Assembly: GCA_020629545.1 (NCBI GenBank)
Contig: JAHDDC010000029.1
Location: 1 to 37,976 of the forward strand
DNA: 37,976 nucleotides
Direction of reading: 5' to 3'
DNA from: Hellea sp.
GTDB lineage: Bacteria; Pseudomonadota; Alphaproteobacteria; Caulobacterales; Maricaulaceae
The position numbers and the translations under genes were made by a program. This document shows, one piece after another, positions 1 to 8,412 of the stretch (positions are counted from its first letter, which is position 1; every line of letters begins with the position of its first letter). The notes under the pieces were generated by a model, which was given only the letters and a program-made list of their open reading frames with translations, was not told the DNA's origin and did no database searches.

Positions 1-55
1 ATGTAAAGCAACAGGATTTTGAATCCCGCGCGTCTACCAATTCCGCCACACCCGC
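1..55 (-). tRNA. tRNA-Leu (anticodon CAA), 3' part outside window
   Basis: The reverse complement of 55-1 starts GCGGGTGTGGCGGAATTGG, the acceptor strand and D-arm typical of bacterial tRNA-Leu. A 5-bp anticodon stem (CGGGA/TCCTG, one G-T pair) then closes the 7-base loop TTCAAAA, giving anticodon CAA, which reads UUG codons. The 5' end is at base 55. The variable arm, T-arm and 3' acceptor strand lie before base 1, so roughly 30 bases are missing. Identity is read from sequence; the fold was not computed. Confidence 0.9.
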
Positions 56-125
56 TTGAAGTGATGGCTATATAAGACAGTCATGTTCAAAAAACTATAC
101 CTGATTCATAGAATATTCGAAATTT

Positions 126-227
126 TTACGGCAAAACTCCGGCGGCAGCCGCATAGGCCCGCGTCAAAACAATACCGACGGTTAAAACCGTCCCTGCCAG
201 GGTAAGCTTGTACATTAATTTTTTCAT
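126..227 (-). CDS. 33-residue signal-peptide-like or membrane small protein
   Basis: A short minus-strand ORF begins with ATG at 227 and ends with TAA at 126-128. It is preceded by a good Shine-Dalgarno sequence (GGAGAGG, at 234-240 read in reverse). The product starts MKKLMYK, followed by a hydrophobic stretch (about residues 8-21, LTLAGTVLTVGIVL), then TRAYAAAAGVLP. This looks like a Sec signal peptide with an A-Y-A type cleavage site and almost no mature part, or a single-pass membrane peptide. It lies between the tRNA-Leu gene and a CRP-like palindrome whose centre is about 57 bases upstream of its start codon. No family was recognised. It is supported by the ribosome binding site and by the organised N-terminus, not by homology. 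Confidence 0.5.
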   Translation of the reverse strand: MKKLMYKLTLAGTVLTVGIVLTRAYAAAAGVLP

Positions 228-276
228 AGTGCGCCTCTCCCGCCAAGATACACTAAATTCGGGTCTGGCGCAATTC

Positions 277-292
277 CGTGACTTAAGTCACG
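277..292. promoter_or_regulatory. Perfect 16-bp palindrome, CRP/FNR-family operator candidate
   Basis: CGTGACTTAAGTCACG is identical to its own reverse complement. It contains the core GTGA-N6-TCAC, which is the half-site and spacing of CRP-type operators (TGTGA-N6-TCACA). It lies in the divergent region between the small peptide gene (start 227, minus) and the YqaA/DedA gene (start 423, plus), so it could serve either. The match is seen directly; the regulator is inferred. Confidence 0.55.
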
Positions 293-422
293 TTTGGGCA
301 ATTAAACATTTTCACAGATGAGAAAAAATCTCTGACGTATATTTTTTGTGGTGTATTGTTATTTTACAGGTTAGTGCGAACTATAAACTCCCCATTCACA
401 TATCCATGTTAGAGCGGCGATT

Positions 423-1025
423 ATGAAGGGTAAACTTGCATTTTTAGAGCAGTGGTATGAGAATACAAAGGCGCTGGCGCGGCATAAGCGGGCAGTCCCG
501 TTACTGGCCTTTATTGCCTTTATCGAAAGTATAATATTCCCCATACCCACAGCGGTCATGTTTGCGCCCATGGTACAGGCGGATCATTCAAAAGCCTGGC
601 GCTATGCTACAATCTGCGCGGTGTTTTCGATATTGGGCGGGATTGCGGGTTATGGTCTGGGCTGGTTTGCCTATGAAACCATGGCTGAACCGCTTTTAGA
701 GAAGCTTGGAAAAATGGACAGTGTTGATAAATTTCGAGCCATGACTGATGAGCATGGCGGGATTGCTGTCTTTGGCGCCGGCCTAACGCCCTTTCCCTAT
801 AAAGTTATAACCATATTGAGCGGGGCGATGAAAATCAGTTTCCCGGTCTTTATTGTGGCCAGTATTTTGGCCCGGTTTGGGCAATTTTTCCTGATCGCCG
901 CAATTATTAAAAAGTTCGGCAATCAGGCCGAAGCCATCATGAAAGAGCATTTTGGAAAATTCACGATTGGATTATTCCTGATTTTAGCCGGTCTATATTA
1001 TCTCTATAAAACCTTTATGCATTAA
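423..1025 (+). CDS. YqaA/DedA-like (SNARE-associated) inner-membrane protein
   Basis: A 200-residue polytopic membrane protein of the VTT/DedA superfamily, closest in appearance to the YqaA branch. Members are inner-membrane proteins implicated in lipid-carrier flipping and membrane homeostasis; the substrate here is unknown. Visible marks are the early re-entrant ESIIFPIPTAV segment (about residues 35-45), a glycine-rich helix (about 67-82), and the conserved amphipathic block FGAGLTPFPYKVITILSGA (about 117-135) with its Arg-containing follow-up helix. The C-terminus ends in a last helix and YLYKTFMH. The start ATG follows a weak AGAGCGGCG ribosome site. It overlaps the 3' end of the convergent murI by 11 bases. 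A CRP-like palindrome lies about 130 bases upstream. Confidence 0.85.
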   Translation: MKGKLAFLEQWYENTKALARHKRAVPLLAFIAFIESIIFPIPTAVMFAPMVQADHSKAWRYATICAVFSILGGIAGYGLGWFAYETMAEPLLEKLGKMDSVDKFRAMTDEHGGIAVFGAGLTPFPYKVITILSGAMKISFPVFIVASILARFGQFFLIAAIIKKFGNQAEAIMKEHFGKFTIGLFLILAGLYYLYKTFMH

Positions 1026-1827
1026 TCGCGGTTTTGGATGAGTCCAAAAGACCGACGACTCTTTCAAATCCATAATCCTTGAAGGCCCGGGCCCGCACGG
1101 GGTCATTGTTTTGCCCCACAAGGAGAGCCAGGTCAGGCCCTGTCCGTCTTGGCCGAAAAACCGAAATTTCACGGGCTACGGATTGAACCCGGCGGGCAAT
1201 AGCCTCACCTGAATCAACCCAGTTAATACCCGGCGGAGCTGCAGCAGCCAATTCCTCAATTAAGAGCGGAAAATGGGTGCAGGCCAGAACAACACAATCG
1301 ACATCCGGATCTTTGAAGATAGGCGCGATTTCCTCTGACAAAGCGCCCATGTGAACGGGCCTGCCCGCGAGTTTGTCTTCGGCAAGCGCCACAAGCCGGG
1401 TTGAACCTTGCAATATTACGGAGTGATCCGGCGCAAAGTCCTTAATAAGCTGATCCACATATTGTCGCCTGACAGTGCCGGGCGTGCCGAGCACAGCAAA
1501 GCTGCGCGTGCGGGACAGCGCCGCCGCCGGTTTAATCGCTGGAACTACGCCAATGACCGGAATATCCAGCTCCGCGCGAATTTCGGACAAGGCAGAAGTG
1601 GATGCCGTATTACAGGCCATCACGACCAGGTCCGGTTTTAAAGTTTCGCAAAGGGTCCATAACAAACCGGGTAGACGCTCGCGCAATTGCTGATCCGTTT
1701 TTTCACCGTAGGGCCGGAACATGTCATCCGCAACATAGCTTTGCTGGATGCCTGGCGAAACCTTTCGGATCTCGGCTGAGACCGATAAACCGCCAACGCC
1801 TGAATCAAATATGAGCGCATGAACCAT
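1015..1827 (-). CDS. murI: Glutamate racemase
   Basis: A 270-residue cytoplasmic enzyme converting L-glutamate to D-glutamate for peptidoglycan. The N-terminal FDSGVGGLS motif supplies Asp8. The two catalytic cysteines of this cofactor-independent racemase are visible as Cys72 in MACNTAS and Cys183 in LACTHFPLL. Length is normal for the family. It is downstream of yqeY on the same strand with 47 bases between them, so cotranscription is plausible. Its 3' end runs 11 bases into the convergent YqaA/DedA gene, with no terminator visible between the two. The start codon is supported by the motif beginning at residue 7. Confidence 0.95.
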   Translation of the reverse strand: MVHALIFDSGVGGLSVSAEIRKVSPGIQQSYVADDMFRPYGEKTDQQLRERLPGLLWTLCETLKPDLVVMACNTASTSALSEIRAELDIPVIGVVPAIKPAAALSRTRSFAVLGTPGTVRRQYVDQLIKDFAPDHSVILQGSTRLVALAEDKLAGRPVHMGALSEEIAPIFKDPDVDCVVLACTHFPLLIEELAAAAPPGINWVDSGEAIARRVQSVAREISVFRPRRTGPDLALLVGQNNDPVRARAFKDYGFERVVGLLDSSKTAINA

Positions 1828-1874
1828 ATGCGTCTTGTTAGATGCGAATATGGCTAATTCATGGTTAATTCTAG

Positions 1875-2336
1875 TTAGTTACAGAGATGACTTTTGACAA
1901 TCGCCCCGGCTTTGCCCATGTCAACGCGGCCTGCATATTCGGATTTAAGCTGGCCCATGATTTTCCCCATTGACTTCAAGCAGGTTGCGCCGCTGTCTTT
2001 CACATAACCTTCGATGACGGCTTTCAGTTCATCTTCGGTCAGGGGTGTCGGCATGAATTTGCGAATGACGTCAATTTCAGAGCGTTCGCGTTCTGCCAAT
2101 TCAGGCCGGCCATTATCATCATATGTGGTGGCGCTTTCCTCGCGCTGTTTGACCATTTTTGCCAATAAGGCCATGATTTCGCTGTCTTCGATTCCGTCAC
2201 ATCGGTCTTCTGCACGTGCCGCGATATCGCGGTCTTTAATGGCAGCGTTGACCAATCTTAGTGTGGAAAGTCGGATCGCGTCTTTAGTCTTCATTGCGTC
2301 TTTCACGCTTGAAGTTATGTCGTCACGCAGGGGCAT
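1875..2336 (-). CDS. GatB/YqeY domain-containing protein
   Basis: A 153-residue protein of the YqeY family, which shares the C-terminal tRNA-binding-like domain of GatB, the amidotransferase subunit. Its biochemical role is not settled. Family features include the start MPLRDDITSSVKDAMKTKD, the Glu/Arg-rich helix QREESATTYDDNGR (about residues 65-80), and the C-terminal KSMGKIMGQLKSEYAGRVDMGK block. An open frame extends 22 codons further upstream, but ATG at 2336 is preferred because AAAGGAC lies just before it and the family normally begins at this point. It is divergent from carA (208 bases between starts) and is followed by murI. Confidence 0.9.
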   Translation of the reverse strand: MPLRDDITSSVKDAMKTKDAIRLSTLRLVNAAIKDRDIAARAEDRCDGIEDSEIMALLAKMVKQREESATTYDDNGRPELAERERSEIDVIRKFMPTPLTEDELKAVIEGYVKDSGATCLKSMGKIMGQLKSEYAGRVDMGKAGAIVKSHLCN

Positions 2337-2544
2337 GTATGTCCTTTGTCTCTCTTTGGGTTTTACGAAAAAACCGCCAGACCTGCAGGATTCCATAGGC
2401 ATTCTTGCGCTGTCAATGCCGATTTGGTTAAATCTTCAGGTCCAAAATTATACTTTTGTGCGCATTCTCTCTTGCGTCTTGGGCGGGCCGCTATACAACG
2501 GGCCGACCTTGAAAACGCGCGCTCTTAGACAATAGGCAAGACAA

Positions 2545-3693
2545 ATGCAAGACCAAACCCCCAAACCCACCGCGGCGCTTATATTGGCGACGGGACAGGT
2601 TTTTTATGGCCAAGGCTGCGGCGCTGAAGGCGAAGCCGTTGGAGAAGTCTGTTTCAATACGGCAATGACCGGTTATCAGGAAATTTTGACCGATCCGTCT
2701 TACGCCCAGCAAATCATATGTTTCACATTCCCGCATGTCGGAAACACAGGTACAAATACCGAAGATGAGGAAGCGAGTACTTCGCGCGCTGAAACCGCGG
2801 CGGTTGGCGCGATATTTAAAGCCCCAATTACGCCGCCTTCGAATTGGCGCAATGAAAATCCACTGGGACCATGGATGCAGGCGCGGAATATTGTCGGAAT
2901 TTCCGGCGTAGATACGCGCGCACTCACCTCATATATTCGCGATCACGGCATGCCAAACGGTGTTATCGTCCACCAGAAAGACGGCCAATTTGATGTGGAT
3001 GCGCTGACGGAAAAAGCCCGAAGCTGGAACGGGCTTGTCGGGGCTGACCTCGCCATTGATGTCGCGGCGACAGAGGCGTTTGATTGGAATGAATCAAGCT
3101 GGGTCTGGCCAAAAGGCTATGAAAATAAAAAGGGCATGAAGAAAGTCGTTGTCATCGATTACGGTGTTAAACGTAATATTCTCCGCAATCTTGTGGCGCA
3201 GGGTATGGCTGTCCATGTTGTCCCGGCCAAAACCTCGGCCAAGGATATTTTAGCGCTAAAGCCCGACGGTGTTGTGTTGTCGAATGGGCCGGGTGATCCA
3301 GCGGCAACCGGAGTCTATTCAATCCCGGTTATTCAGGACCTCATCAAAGCAGATATGCCGATCCTGGGGATATGCCTTGGACATCAAATGCTGGCACTGG
3401 CTCTAGGCGCCAAGACGGTCAAGATGGAGCAAGGACATCACGGCGCAAATCACCCCGTTATGGATCATACGACAAACAAAGTCGAAATCGTTTCCATGAA
3501 TCATGGTTTCGCGGTCGATCGTGATAGCCTGCCGGAGAGCTGTGAGGAAACGCATGTTTCTCTATTTGATGGATCAAATTGCGGTATTCGATTAAAAGGC
3601 AAGCCTGTCTTTTCCGTTCAACATCACCCCGAAGCCAGTCCGGGCCCGCAGGACAGTTTTTATCTGTTTGAACGGTTTGCCGAGGCCCTTTAG
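2545..3693 (+). CDS. carA: Carbamoyl-phosphate synthase small (glutaminase) subunit
   Basis: A 382-residue subunit that hydrolyses glutamine and passes ammonia to CarB for carbamoyl phosphate, feeding arginine and pyrimidine synthesis. The N-terminal CPSase domain contains the usual [20 protein letters not shown] block. The C-terminal class I glutamine amidotransferase domain has the nucleophile Cys277 in GICLGHQ and the His361/Glu363 pair in HHPEASPGP. Length is typical. It is divergent from yqeY. carB is not the next gene and is absent from the window, so the two subunits are encoded apart here. Fifteen bases after its stop comes the broken GDPD gene. Confidence 0.97.
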   Translation: MQDQTPKPTAALILATGQVFYGQGCGAEGEAVGEVCFNTAMTGYQEILTDPSYAQQIICFTFPHVGNTGTNTEDEEASTSRAETAAVGAIFKAPITPPSNWRNENPLGPWMQARNIVGISGVDTRALTSYIRDHGMPNGVIVHQKDGQFDVDALTEKARSWNGLVGADLAIDVAATEAFDWNESSWVWPKGYENKKGMKKVVVIDYGVKRNILRNLVAQGMAVHVVPAKTSAKDILALKPDGVVLSNGPGDPAATGVYSIPVIQDLIKADMPILGICLGHQMLALALGAKTVKMEQGHHGANHPVMDHTTNKVEIVSMNHGFAVDRDSLPESCEETHVSLFDGSNCGIRLKGKPVFSVQHHPEASPGPQDSFYLFERFAEAL

Positions 3694-3708
3694 ACCCCAT
3701 AGCCGCTC

Positions 3709-4547
3709 ATGAAAATTCTCGGAAATTCGGCTGAATTTATTCCGGGGACGGAAATCTGGCTGGACCGGTTTTTTCGGCGCCGTACACCGCCAACGCCTTT
3801 GCCCGAGAAAATCATTGCCGTAGGTCATCGCGGAACCAAAACCCATGCGCCTGAGAATACAATTGCCGCCCATGAAAAAGCCTATGCGCTCGGGGCGCGC
3901 TGTATAGAATTTGACGTCAGATGCACGCGTGACGGGCATTTCGTCGTATTCCATGATCACGATGTTGAGCATTAGATGCCGGCAGTCATAAGGATAAGGC
4001 TTTTGCGGGGGAAAGCGTACCAACACTTTTAGAGGCCCTCGAAAATGTTCGTGGCCGCTTTGCCGTCGATATTGACTTCAAGAAAGGCCCCAAACATTCG
4101 GCCGCAATGATAGATGAGATATTAGAAGCAGCAGGGTTTAATGCAGCAAATGCCCCGCTTGTAACCATTTTTGCCCGCATTAAAGACTTTGAAAAACTTG
4201 TCCCATTAGCAGAGAACTATGCCCTTCGGCCGCATTACCTCGGACGCCGCCACGCCCGAAAAATGAGACGAGATTACAATTTGAGCGTCATGGGTTTGCG
4301 CCGATATTCCTTTAGCCTCGCCGCGGCCCGAAATATTCGTATTCAAGACATGCATTTGTTTTCAAATGTAATGGGCCGGGGCGATCTCATGGACAAAATA
4401 AATGATGCGCTCGGGGCCGGGTCTCTGTTTATTCAAACCGATCATCTTGACAGGCTCGTGCCCTATCTTGCTGAAAAAAATCAGCTCGAGACCGGCGTCA
4501 TAGGCCGTGATTTCAAGGCGCTTCCAGACTCCGCCATAAATAGCTGA
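3709..4547 (+). pseudogene. Glycerophosphodiester phosphodiesterase, broken by internal deletion and frameshift
   Basis: GDPD enzymes cleave glycerophosphodiesters to glycerol-3-phosphate and an alcohol. The first frame (3709-3975) encodes the N-terminal catalytic half: HRG at 40-42, APENT, EFDVRCTRDG and VVFHDHDVE, then a TAG stop. The downstream frame, open from 3969 and shifted by one base, resumes exactly as a GDPD would with LDAGS, FAGESVPTLLEAL and VDIDFKKG, and continues to 4547. The roughly 19 residues that normally join HDxxxxR to LDAG (the RTTNGTG...L block) are absent. The simplest reading is a small deletion of length 3n+1 near 3968, not a point frameshift. It could be a true pseudogene or an assembly or sequencing artefact. 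The downstream part might still be made from an internal start (ATG 4107), without the catalytic histidines. Confidence 0.8.
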
Positions 4548-4548
4548 G

Positions 4549-6060
4549 CTATTCTAAAAACATAACCATAGGATCTTCGAGCAGGCCTTTAATATATTGC
4601 ATCATCAAGGCCGCATCATAGCCATCAATAATACGGTGGTCGCAGGAGATAGAGAAATTCATCACCAGACGTTCGGCAAGTTCACCATTTTCCAAGACAA
4701 GTTTGGGCCTGATCTTATTGGGTCCAAATATCGCGACTTGGGGGCGGCTGATGACAGGTGTCGTCACGATCCCTCCAAGAGGCCCCAGACTGGTCAGGGT
4801 TGTTGTCGCGCCCGTGAGCTCTTCCTTGGACAAAGAGGCCTCCCGCGCGCCCGCGGCCAAGCGGGAAATTTCTGCAGAGGTTTCCCAGATATTCAGGCTT
4901 TGCGCATTTCGAATGACAGGCACCATCAGGCCTTGATCGGTCTGGGTCGCTATACCTAAATGAACGGGTTCGAACTGAGATAAATATCCATCATCATCCA
5001 TATATAGCGCATTCATTTGCGGCCATTCACGGATAGCGGAAACCATCGCACGGATAATAAAAGGCAAGACTGTCAATTTGGGTTTATCATCGCTCTTTTT
5101 GGCATTGAGACGTTTGCGCATGGCTTCCAGATCGGTGACGTCTATTTCCTCAACATAGGTAAAATGAGGGATATTGCGTTTAGAAGCCTGCATGCGTTCA
5201 GCAATAATCCTGCGCATGCCGATAATTTTGATACGGTTCTCGCCGGGTAGAGGCTCAAGCGCTGTTTCGAACATATCCAGATCGGCATGGCTGATAACGC
5301 CGGAGGCCGCCGAAGACTTTACTTGGGATAAATCAATTCCCGCATCTTTGGCGCGTTTGCGAACGGCCGGTGATGCGAGTGCTTTTCCCCGTCTTTGAGT
5401 TGTCGTTTTTTCTGACACTGGATGGGGTGTCGATTTTGACTTTGGTTGCGACGGGGCGGGTTTCCCTGGAGACTTTGCAGGAGGTGCTGTTTTAGGCGTT
5501 TCAGTCAGCAGGCCTTCCACATCTTCAAAAACAACCAGATCGGCTCCGACCGCTATGACGTCCCCTTCTTCGCAGCCTAGCTTGGCGGCCGTTCCGCTGA
5601 CAGGCGCGGTTAGCTCGATCGTCGCCTTGTCGGTCATCGCGTCGGCAACAGGCTGATCTTCCGTAATGCTATCGCCCGCTTTGATATGCCAGGCCGTGAT
5701 TTCGGCTTCGACGACACCTTCGCCAATATCCGGCATTTTAAAGATGAAGGTTCCTCCGCCGCCAACTGGGGGCGGAGGCGAAGGAACCTTCTCCGAAGGC
5801 CCACTATCTTCGGTAATGTGTTCAGTTTCGAAAATTGCAAGATCAGCGCCAACGGCGAGCATATCGCCAGCTTCGCACCCCAGACCGACTATAACACCGG
5901 ATACGGGCGCGGTCAGTTCTATCGTCGCCTTATCAGTCATAGCATCGGCAATGGGCTGATCCTCTGCAACCGTATCACCAATGGCGACATGCCAAGCCGT
6001 GATTTCGGCCTCGACGACGCCTTCGCCGATATCGGGCATTTTGAAACGATATTCTGTCAA
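4549..6060 (-). CDS. bkdB: Branched-chain 2-oxoacid dehydrogenase E2 (dihydrolipoyl transacylase), two lipoyl domains
   Basis: A 503-residue core subunit that carries acyl groups on lipoyl-lysine and transfers them to CoA. Domain order: lipoyl domain 1 (about 1-80, lipoyl Lys44 in MTDKATIEL); a Pro/Gly linker (about 86-104); lipoyl domain 2 (about 105-182, Lys145 in an identical motif); a Pro/Lys-rich linker; a peripheral subunit-binding domain (about 230-268, ALASPAVRKRAKDAGIDL); and the catalytic domain to the C-terminus, with His475 and Asp479 in DHRIIDG. BCKDH-type E2 proteins usually have one lipoyl domain. The two here are nearly identical over about 75 residues, indicating internal duplication. 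It is the last gene of the operon, two bases after E1beta, and is tail to tail with the broken GDPD gene (one base apart). No E3 gene is adjacent. Confidence 0.93.
   Translation of the reverse strand: MTEYRFKMPDIGEGVVEAEITAWHVAIGDTVAEDQPIADAMTDKATIELTAPVSGVIVGLGCEAGDMLAVGADLAIFETEHITEDSGPSEKVPSPPPPVGGGGTFIFKMPDIGEGVVEAEITAWHIKAGDSITEDQPVADAMTDKATIELTAPVSGTAAKLGCEEGDVIAVGADLVVFEDVEGLLTETPKTAPPAKSPGKPAPSQPKSKSTPHPVSEKTTTQRRGKALASPAVRKRAKDAGIDLSQVKSSAASGVISHADLDMFETALEPLPGENRIKIIGMRRIIAERMQASKRNIPHFTYVEEIDVTDLEAMRKRLNAKKSDDKPKLTVLPFIIRAMVSAIREWPQMNALYMDDDGYLSQFEPVHLGIATQTDQGLMVPVIRNAQSLNIWETSAEISRLAAGAREASLSKEELTGATTTLTSLGPLGGIVTTPVISRPQVAIFGPNKIRPKLVLENGELAERLVMNFSISCDHRIIDGYDAALMMQYIKGLLEDPMVMFLE
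5747..5790. repeat. Imperfect palindrome inside E2 inter-lipoyl linker
   Basis: Outer arms AAGGTTCC (5747-5754) and GGAACCTT (5783-5790), and inner arms CCTCCGCC (5753-5760) and GGCGGAGG (5771-5778), form a strong nested stem with a small CGAA bulge. It encodes the PPPPVGGGG part of the linker between the two lipoyl domains, in frame. The structure looks like an intergenic-type palindromic repeat unit captured in a gene, but no second copy was seen in this window. Confidence 0.55.
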
Positions 6061-6062
6061 AG

Positions 6063-7076
6063 CTAGCCTTTTAGAACGTTTTCAATTGCTGTCTTAACGC
6101 GAATTGGACCCGGGAAATAGGCCCATTCTTGCGCATGTGGATAAGGAGTATCCCATCCCGTTACACGCTCTATAGGAGCCTCCAAGGAATAAAAACACGT
6201 TTCCTGAACCTGCGCCATCAATTCAGCGCCGAATCCTGACGTTCGCGTCGCCTCATGAAGAATGACGCAGCGACCGGTTTTCTTGACGGAATTTGCAATG
6301 GCATCGATATCCAGAGGCAATAAGGATCGCAGATCCAAAATATCGGCGGAAACTCCGAGCTCCGCCGCCGCAGACTCCGCAACCCAGACCATAGTTCCGT
6401 AAGCCAGAATTGTCAGGTCATCGCCTTCCGCGATCATACGGGCTTTTTCAAATTCAACCCGGTAATGCCCCTCTGGGACCTCCCCCAATTCATGGCCGGA
6501 CCAATTGACGGCCGGCGTGTGAGGGTCGCCGTAAAACGGCCCGTTATATAAACGCTTGGGCTCAAGAAAGAGAACTGGGTCATTATCTTCGATGGCTGTA
6601 ATCAAAAGCCCTTTGGCGTCATAGGGATTTGACGGAATAATCGTTTTCAGACCAGAGATATGCGTAAACAGAGCTTCCGGGCTCTGACTATGAGTCTGAC
6701 CCCCATAAATACCCCCGCCAACTGGGGTTCGGATCGTCAGCGGCGCTGTGAATTCGCCATTGGACCGATATCGCAAGCGCGCTGCTTCGGACGCAATTTG
6801 ATCATAACCGGGGTAAATATAATCAGCGAACTGAATTTCGGCGATGGGCCTCAAGCCGGCAGCGGCCATGCCAATCGCAATTCCCATAATACCCCCTTCG
6901 GAGATAGGGGTGTCAAAACAGCGGTGTAATCCATGCTTCTCCTGGAGGCCCGCTGTACAGCGAAACACACCTCCAAAATATCCGACATCTTCGCCAAAAA
7001 CCAAAACATCAGGGTCTTGGGACATTTTGACATCCATGGCCGAGCGAATGGCCTCAATCATATTCATTTCGGCCAC
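6063..7076 (-). CDS. bkdA2: Branched-chain 2-oxoacid dehydrogenase E1 beta subunit
   Basis: A 337-residue transketolase-like beta subunit that pairs with E1alpha to form the thiamine-diphosphate active sites decarboxylating 2-oxoisovalerate and related acids. Typical blocks are visible: VFGEDVGYFGGVFRCTAGL (about 26-44), the SEGGIMGIAIGMA segment, the IQFADYIYPGYDQI block, the RTPVGGGIYGGQTHSQSPEA loop, and the C-terminal VTGWDTPYPHAQEWAYFPG end that marks BCKDH beta subunits. Length is normal. It starts two bases after the E1alpha stop and ends two bases before the E2 start, so the three are one operon. Substrate class is inferred from the subunit type and the Lrp neighbour; an acetoin or pyruvate role is less likely. 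Confidence 0.93.
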   Translation of the reverse strand: MAEMNMIEAIRSAMDVKMSQDPDVLVFGEDVGYFGGVFRCTAGLQEKHGLHRCFDTPISEGGIMGIAIGMAAAGLRPIAEIQFADYIYPGYDQIASEAARLRYRSNGEFTAPLTIRTPVGGGIYGGQTHSQSPEALFTHISGLKTIIPSNPYDAKGLLITAIEDNDPVLFLEPKRLYNGPFYGDPHTPAVNWSGHELGEVPEGHYRVEFEKARMIAEGDDLTILAYGTMVWVAESAAAELGVSADILDLRSLLPLDIDAIANSVKKTGRCVILHEATRTSGFGAELMAQVQETCFYSLEAPIERVTGWDTPYPHAQEWAYFPGPIRVKTAIENVLKG

Positions 7077-7078
7077 GG

Positions 7079-8338
7079 CTATTCCTCTAGCTTTTTGGCG
7101 TTTTCGATCATGAAATCGTCGCGTTGTCGCTGAAGATGGGACGGCAATTCTTCATAAACCTGTTCAAACATGGTCTCAGGCGCAATTCCGGACTCAGTCG
7201 CCATCGACCCCAATTTTTCGGCCGCTTTATAGGAACTGCGAATATATTCTGCGATCTCCGTCTCCATAGCCTCATCACGCTCCTCATCCCATTCTTTGAT
7301 TTTCAAAAGATGGGTTTTCAGGCGCAATATCGGATCGCCAAACGGCCACTCATCGGGATCTGATTTCGGCCTGTATTTAGTTGGGTCATCCGACGTCGAA
7401 TGGCCCTCCATGCGGTATGTAAAGTGCTCAATGACCGTCGCGCCGCCACCGCGCCGGGCCCGCTCAGCGGCCCATTGCATGGCCGCATAGACAGCCAGAA
7501 AATCATTTCCGTCAACACGAAGGGTCGCCAGCCCGTAACCGGTCCCGCGCGCGGCGAATGTTTCGCCTTCTCCGGCGGCGATACCTTGAAAACTTGAAAT
7601 GGCCCATTGGTTATTGACGACATTGATGATGCAAGGCGCGCGATAGGTCGACGCAAAGTTCAGTGCGTAATGAAAATCGCCTTCGGCTGTCGCGCCTTCG
7701 CCAGTAATAACAGAGGCGATATCATCAGTACCTTTATAGGCACAGGCCATGCCCCAGCCCACACCTTGAATGAGTTGCGTTCCAAGATTGCCGGAGACCG
7801 AAAAGAAGCCATAATCTTTGAAACTAAACAAAATGGGCAAGGACTTCCCTTGGAGCGAGTCGCCTTTATTTGAGAGAAGCTGACACATCATATCCTGCAT
7901 GGGGCATCCGCGCGCGATCAAAATACCCACCTGTCGATAAGTGGGGAAAATCATATCGCCATCTTGGAGCGCCATAGCCATGGCGACGCTGATCGCCTCT
8001 TCGCCTGTACTTTTCATGTAGAATGAAAGTTTACCCTGGCGCTGCATATTAAACATACGAGCATCCATGGCCCGGTTGATCATCATAAACCGCAGACCCG
8101 CCCGCAAGACATCCGGCGATAGTCCCGGATCCCATTCACCCTCAATTTCTCCGTTAAAGCGCATGACGCGAATAAGGCCGAGCGCGTGCTCGCTGGTTTC
8201 ATGGGCCTCCACCATCGGGTCGGGCCTGTAAGGCGTATGCTTGGCCGGGACGGAAATATGGGAATAATCAGGTTTATCACCCGGTCTAAACGGCGGTTCC
8301 GGCACGTATAACCGGCTCTGATTTGAGCGTTTGGACAT
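7079..8338 (-). CDS. bkdA1: Branched-chain 2-oxoacid dehydrogenase E1 alpha subunit
   Basis: A 419-residue thiamine-diphosphate-binding subunit. The ThDP motif is GEGATAEGDFHYALNFAS with a downstream Asn pair (VVNNQWAIS), with Glu in the position where Asp is more usual (GDG to GEG). The loop RMEGHSTSDDPTKYR matches the BCKDH E1alpha phosphorylation-loop region and separates this family from pyruvate dehydrogenase alpha. The N-terminal extension of about 40 residues before the catalytic fold is typical of the long bacterial BkdA1 type. It is first in the operon, divergent from the Lrp-type regulator with 129 bases between start codons, so regulation by that protein is likely. Confidence 0.94.
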   Translation of the reverse strand: MSKRSNQSRLYVPEPPFRPGDKPDYSHISVPAKHTPYRPDPMVEAHETSEHALGLIRVMRFNGEIEGEWDPGLSPDVLRAGLRFMMINRAMDARMFNMQRQGKLSFYMKSTGEEAISVAMAMALQDGDMIFPTYRQVGILIARGCPMQDMMCQLLSNKGDSLQGKSLPILFSFKDYGFFSVSGNLGTQLIQGVGWGMACAYKGTDDIASVITGEGATAEGDFHYALNFASTYRAPCIINVVNNQWAISSFQGIAAGEGETFAARGTGYGLATLRVDGNDFLAVYAAMQWAAERARRGGGATVIEHFTYRMEGHSTSDDPTKYRPKSDPDEWPFGDPILRLKTHLLKIKEWDEERDEAMETEIAEYIRSSYKAAEKLGSMATESGIAPETMFEQVYEELPSHLQRQRDDFMIENAKKLEE

Positions 8339-8412
8339 TGAATCTTATTCCCCAAATAGTGTTTAGACCATATTATCTAAAAACCAGTCAGTTTAAATGG
8401 CTTTTTTAGTTG

